Source of the DNA: Mycobacterium simiae
GTDB taxonomy: Bacteria; Actinomycetota; Actinomycetes; Mycobacteriales; Mycobacteriaceae
DNA length: 64,000 bases
NCBI RefSeq assembly: GCF_010727605.1
Contig: NZ_AP022568.1
Location: 4,836,001-4,900,000, forward strand
Reading direction: 5' to 3'
Shown here piece by piece: positions 57,766 to 64,000 of this stretch. Every line of letters begins with the position of its first letter. Position 1 is the stretch's first letter. Below the pieces are notes generated by a model. It saw only the letters and a list, made by a program, of their open reading frames with translations, was not told the DNA's origin and ran no database searches. The position numbers were made by a program, and so were the translations under genes.

Positions 57766-59412
57766 CTAGTGCTCGCCGTTCACCGATCCGTTGGTGTCCT
57801 GACGCTCTCGCAGCGCGGTGAGGGCACGTTGCTCGGAGGCGTGGGCGGCCTCGCGCAGCGCCGCGTCCTCGGCCGGCGGGTCGGCGAACAAGAAGCTGCC
57901 GCTGCCCGGTGAACCACCGGAACCCAGCTTGTTCATCTTGTTGGGGATCGGCGCGCCCTGGTATTCCAGCGGAATCGGGTGGCCGTGCTCGTCGACCGGA
58001 CCCAGCGGCTGGTGCAGCTCGATGTAGGCCCCCTGGGGCAGCCGCTTGATGATGCCGGTCTCCACACCATGTTCGAGCAGCGCGCGGTCGCTGCGCTGCA
58101 GGCTCACGCACCACCGGTAGGTGGTGAAGTAAACCAACGGCGGCAGCACCACCATGCCGATGCGCCCGATCCAGGTCGTCGCGTTCAGCGAGATGTGGAA
58201 GGTGAACGCGATGATGTCGTTCATCGCGCACAGCGTCAGCAGCATGTAGAACGAGATCGCCATCGCGCCGATCGAGGTCCGCACCGGGACGTCGCGCGGC
58301 CGCTGCAGCAGGTTGTGGTGCGCGTTGTCACCACTGAACCGCTTCTCCAGGAACGGATAGATGACCAGCAGTACAAAGATGAGGCCCATGATCAACGCCA
58401 CCCAGACCGCGGCCGGAATGGTGTGGTGCCAGAAGTAGAACTCCCACGGCGGCCAAATACGTGCCAGACCTTCGGTCCACATCATGTAGAAGTCGGGTTG
58501 CGAACCGGCCGAAACCTGAGATGGCTTGTATGGCCCCAGGTTCCAGATCGGGTTGATCTGCAGCAGGCCGCCCATCAGACCCAGCACGCCGACGATCGCG
58601 GCGAAGAACGCGCCGGACTTGACTGCGAACACCGGCATCACCCGCACGCCGACGACGTTGTGCTCGGTGCGTCCCGGGCCGGGGAACTGGGTGTGCTTCT
58701 GGAACCACACCATGGCCAGGTGCAGGCCGATCAACGCCAGGATGATGCCCGGAATCAACAGGATGTGCAGCGAGTACATCCGGGGGATCAGGATGGTGCC
58801 GGGGAAGTCGCCGCCGAATAGCGCCCAGTGCAGCCAGGTTCCGATCACCGGCATGCCCAGCGTGATCGACGACAGCGCGGCCCGCAGACCGATGCCGGAC
58901 AGCAGGTCGTCGGGCAGCGAGTAACCGAAGTACCCCTCGAACATCGACAGGATCAGCAGCAGCGAACCGATCACCCAGTTCGCCTCGCGTGGCCGGCGGA
59001 ACGCGCCGGTGAAGAAGATGCGGGCCAGGTGCACCATGATCGACGCGGAGAACATCAGCGCGGCCCAGTGGTGTACTTGCCGGACGAACAGGCCACCGCG
59101 GACCTCGAACGAGATGTCGAGCGCCGACTGATAGGCGCGCGACATGTCGACGCCGCGCAACGGCTGGTACACGCCGTTGTAGGTGACCTCGACCATCGAC
59201 GGGTCGAAGAATAACGTCAGGTACACACCGGTCAGCAGCAAGACGAAGAAGCTGTACATCGCGATCTCACCGAGCAGGAACGACCAGTGCGTCGGGAAAA
59301 CCTTGTTGAGCTGTCTACGCACCGCCGCCGACGGGTGATACCGGGTGTCGATGTCCTCGCCCTGGCGGGCCAGGACATCGCCGATCGGTGGGGGACTCAG
59401 TTTCGGACTCAT
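57766..59412 (-). CDS. qcrB: Cytochrome bcc complex cytochrome b subunit
   Basis: The 548-aa membrane protein carries the b hemes of menaquinol:cytochrome c oxidoreductase. Heme-ligand histidines are in [20 protein letters not shown] and [35 protein letters not shown] is the family Q-site region. Thr313, the residue altered in telacebec (Q203)-resistant mutants, lies in [13 protein letters not shown] and is wild type. A C-terminal hydrophilic extension ([20 protein letters not shown]) is typical of mycobacteria. The ATG overlaps the qcrA stop (ATGA). It is the last gene of ctaE-qcrC-qcrA-qcrB. Confidence 0.97.
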   Translation of the reverse strand: MSPKLSPPPIGDVLARQGEDIDTRYHPSAAVRRQLNKVFPTHWSFLLGEIAMYSFFVLLLTGVYLTLFFDPSMVEVTYNGVYQPLRGVDMSRAYQSALDISFEVRGGLFVRQVHHWAALMFSASIMVHLARIFFTGAFRRPREANWVIGSLLLILSMFEGYFGYSLPDDLLSGIGLRAALSSITLGMPVIGTWLHWALFGGDFPGTILIPRMYSLHILLIPGIILALIGLHLAMVWFQKHTQFPGPGRTEHNVVGVRVMPVFAVKSGAFFAAIVGVLGLMGGLLQINPIWNLGPYKPSQVSAGSQPDFYMMWTEGLARIWPPWEFYFWHHTIPAAVWVALIMGLIFVLLVIYPFLEKRFSGDNAHHNLLQRPRDVPVRTSIGAMAISFYMLLTLCAMNDIIAFTFHISLNATTWIGRIGMVVLPPLVYFTTYRWCVSLQRSDRALLEHGVETGIIKRLPQGAYIELHQPLGPVDEHGHPIPLEYQGAPIPNKMNKLGSGGSPGSGSFLFADPPAEDAALREAAHASEQRALTALRERQDTNGSVNGEH

Positions 59413-60598
59413 GATGTCGTCCTCTCCCAGAATGCGGGGCCAACGGGCTCGATGAAGTCGCCATTGGCGACCAGATACCCGTCTGAGTCAATGGTGATGG
59501 GCAGCTGCGCCAGCGCGCGAGCCGCCGGACCGAAGATCGGCTTAGCGAAATGCAGCGCGTCGAACTGGGATTGGTGGCACGGGCACAGAATCCGGTAGGT
59601 CTGCTCTTCGTACAGCGAGGCCGGGCAGCCCAGGTGCGAGCAGACCTTGGTGTAGGCGAACAACTGGCCGAAGTTGAAGCTCTCTTGCCCCTGCCGCTTG
59701 ACCATGCGCGGCATGTCGGTGGGCCGGATTCGGATGAGCATGACCGGGTTGCGGACACCCATCTGGATGGCGGTCAGCTTCTCCTTTGATTCCACCGTGG
59801 TGCCGTCGCCGTCGGACTCGCGCCACGGGAAGACCGTCTCCATGCCGCCGGCGTCGATGTCCTCCGGGCGCATCTTGACGAACGGCGCCCCGGTGTGGGA
59901 ACCGGTCGCGCGTGCCAAATAGATCGTCTCGCCGTGGTAGCGCGGGGTCCAGCCGGACGTCCACAGCGCGGCCTTCATGCCGTCGGCGGTGGGGACGACG
60001 GGTTTCCACGGGTTCTTGATCAGGCCGCCGGCAAACGCGACCAAGGTGCCCAGGCCGAACGCGCCCAGACCCAGCCCCAGGGACGCCCCGACCAGCTTGC
60101 GGCGCCCGATCGTCGATGTCTGGAAGGCGTCCGTCAGGTTGGCCACGACCGTCTTGCGGTCGATCTCGCGGGACGCCCCGTCATGGCGCTGCTGGATCGA
60201 AATCTCTTCCGGGATAAAGCGTTTCTGGTAGAGAATCGCACCGATCGCGATCGACAGGATGGACATGCCGAAGGTCAGGCCGTACAGCGGGGTGGTCAAC
60301 GAGTAGAGCAGGTTGCCCGGGTCGCCCTCCGGCTTGTACTCCCACGGCCAGAACAAGAAGATCAGCAGCAGCGCCAGTCCGAAGCCTCCGCCCAGCAAAA
60401 GCCAGAGCGCCACGCCGCGCTCGGCGCGCTTTTCGGCCTTGGTGCCCTCGACCGGCCAGCGAGACTCCTTGAAGACGGTCTCGACGCCGTCCATCTTGCC
60501 GCCCAGCTCGAGCAGCTCTTGGGTGGACATTGCGGCCAGGGCGTCGTCGTCGGGCTCGTTGGGAGAGCCGGTGCCCTTGTCAGTGTCTGAGCCGACGC

Positions 60599-60602
<4 letters not shown>
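59409..60602 (-). CDS. qcrA: Rieske iron-sulfur protein QcrA
   Basis: The 397-aa protein has an acidic N-terminal region ([19 protein letters not shown]) and three membrane helices: [40 protein letters not shown] and [20 protein letters not shown]. The C-terminal Rieske domain has ligands in [13 protein letters not shown] and CPCHQSQFD. Three N-terminal helices are the actinobacterial form, anchoring it in the bcc-aa3 supercomplex. ATG 60602 overlaps the qcrC stop (ATGA). The frame is open a little further upstream, but coupling favours this start. Confidence 0.96.
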
Positions 60603-63359
<2,757 letters not shown>

Positions 63360-64000
63360 GTCGGATCCGCGGCCGTCCCGCACCGGCTCCTGCCGGACGG
63401 CCAGTCGTGCCGAGCGGGCTGCGGCCGCCCAGCCGGTCCACGGGCCCGCGGACCGCAGCGGGGAGGACCAGCCGATGTCGTCGGCGACCCGCACGATGCG
63501 CACTCCCGGCGCGGACAGCCAGCGCGCGATCAGCGCGGTCTCCTCGACCAGCGCCCCGCCCAGCGGCGCATCGGCCGGCAGAATCGCTTGTGCGCCAGCC
63601 GTGATGGCGTCGATCACCGGCATCGGCGGCACCCCACGTCGGGCGTTGCCGGCCGCGGCGAGCTGGCCGTAGCGGATGACGGCGAGGTGGTAGCCGCCGC
63701 TGCCGTCCGGGGCCGCGGCGATCAACTCGGGCAGCGCGGCCAGTGCCCGCAGCCGCTGACCTCGCCACAAAATCTCGACCGCGGCGGCGGTGCGGTCGCG
63801 CAGCCGCGCCGCGCTCTCGTAGTGGCGGTGCTCGGCCAGCTCGGTGACCTGATCGACCGCGGCCGCAATCGCGCCGTTGGCGGCGCCGTCGATCAGGTCC
63901 GCGGCGCGCTGTGTCGCGGCGGCGTACTGCGTCGCGGTCAGGTCGCGTCCGGCAGGACAGGGTGACACCTCGACCTCGGGACAGGCCGGGCCGTGGCGAG

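Overview
The window is a high-GC actinobacterial chromosome segment and almost certainly comes from a Mycobacterium. From the protein sequences and gene order I recognise the block known in M. tuberculosis as Rv2236c (cobD) through Rv2191, read here in the opposite direction. Lengths match where I can check them: GlnA2 446 aa, GlnA1 478 aa, zinc-ribbon protein 245 aa, CtaE 203 aa, AdoK 324 aa, ErpA-like 118 aa. Several genes and small islands that I do not associate with this place in M. tuberculosis point to a non-tuberculous species. I cannot name the species from sequence alone.

Layout. 1-9.3 kb: cobD, then the minus-strand ptkA-ptpA-SURF1 set, then an overlapping plus-strand run (cobC, Nif3-like, zinc-ribbon coiled coil, RNase H/phosphatase fusion), the RNase P RNA gene and a CYTH-CHAD protein. 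9.4-15.6 kb: two short gene remnants, panB, a wax ester synthase/DGAT, two tandem Hip1-type hydrolases and a small secreted protein. 16-20.4 kb: glnA2 and glnE. 20.4-27.7 kb: an accessory region between glnE and glnA1. It holds a thioesterase, an F420-type oxidoreductase, a flavoprotein/TetR pair with matching operator-like sites, a three-gene secreted/lipoprotein cluster of visibly lower GC, and a decayed tyrosine integrase. 27.7-35.1 kb: glnA1, an RDD membrane protein, a DUF4191 protein, lipA, lipB, a TIGR01777 protein and dlaT. 35.2-41.2 kb: ephD, a three-gene insertion and pepB. 41.2-53.4 kb: an adenylate cyclase, gcvT, ilvE, a DUF3043-cobU-cobT-cobS operon, glycerate kinase, an ErpA-like protein, a membrane protein, adoK and asnB. 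53.5-62.1 kb: the respiratory III/IV genes (ctaC, ctaF, mmpS3 and Rv2197c-like on plus; ctaE-qcrC-qcrA-qcrB on minus). 62.3-64 kb: trpD and the 3' end of an Rv2191-like gene.

The genes group by function. Nitrogen assimilation comprises two glutamine synthetases, their adenylyltransferase and asparagine synthetase. Lipoate metabolism comprises lipB, lipA and their client dlaT, with gcvT from the lipoate-dependent glycine cleavage system. Late cobalamin synthesis comprises cobD, cobC, cobU, cobT and cobS. The remaining block encodes the cytochrome bcc-aa3 supercomplex. The least ordinary content is the 20.4-27.7 kb accessory region, the opposed remnants near 9.5-9.7 kb and a 37-bp GC-rich direct repeat at 42.3-42.4 kb. 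I saw no tRNA genes, CRISPR array or intact insertion sequence.
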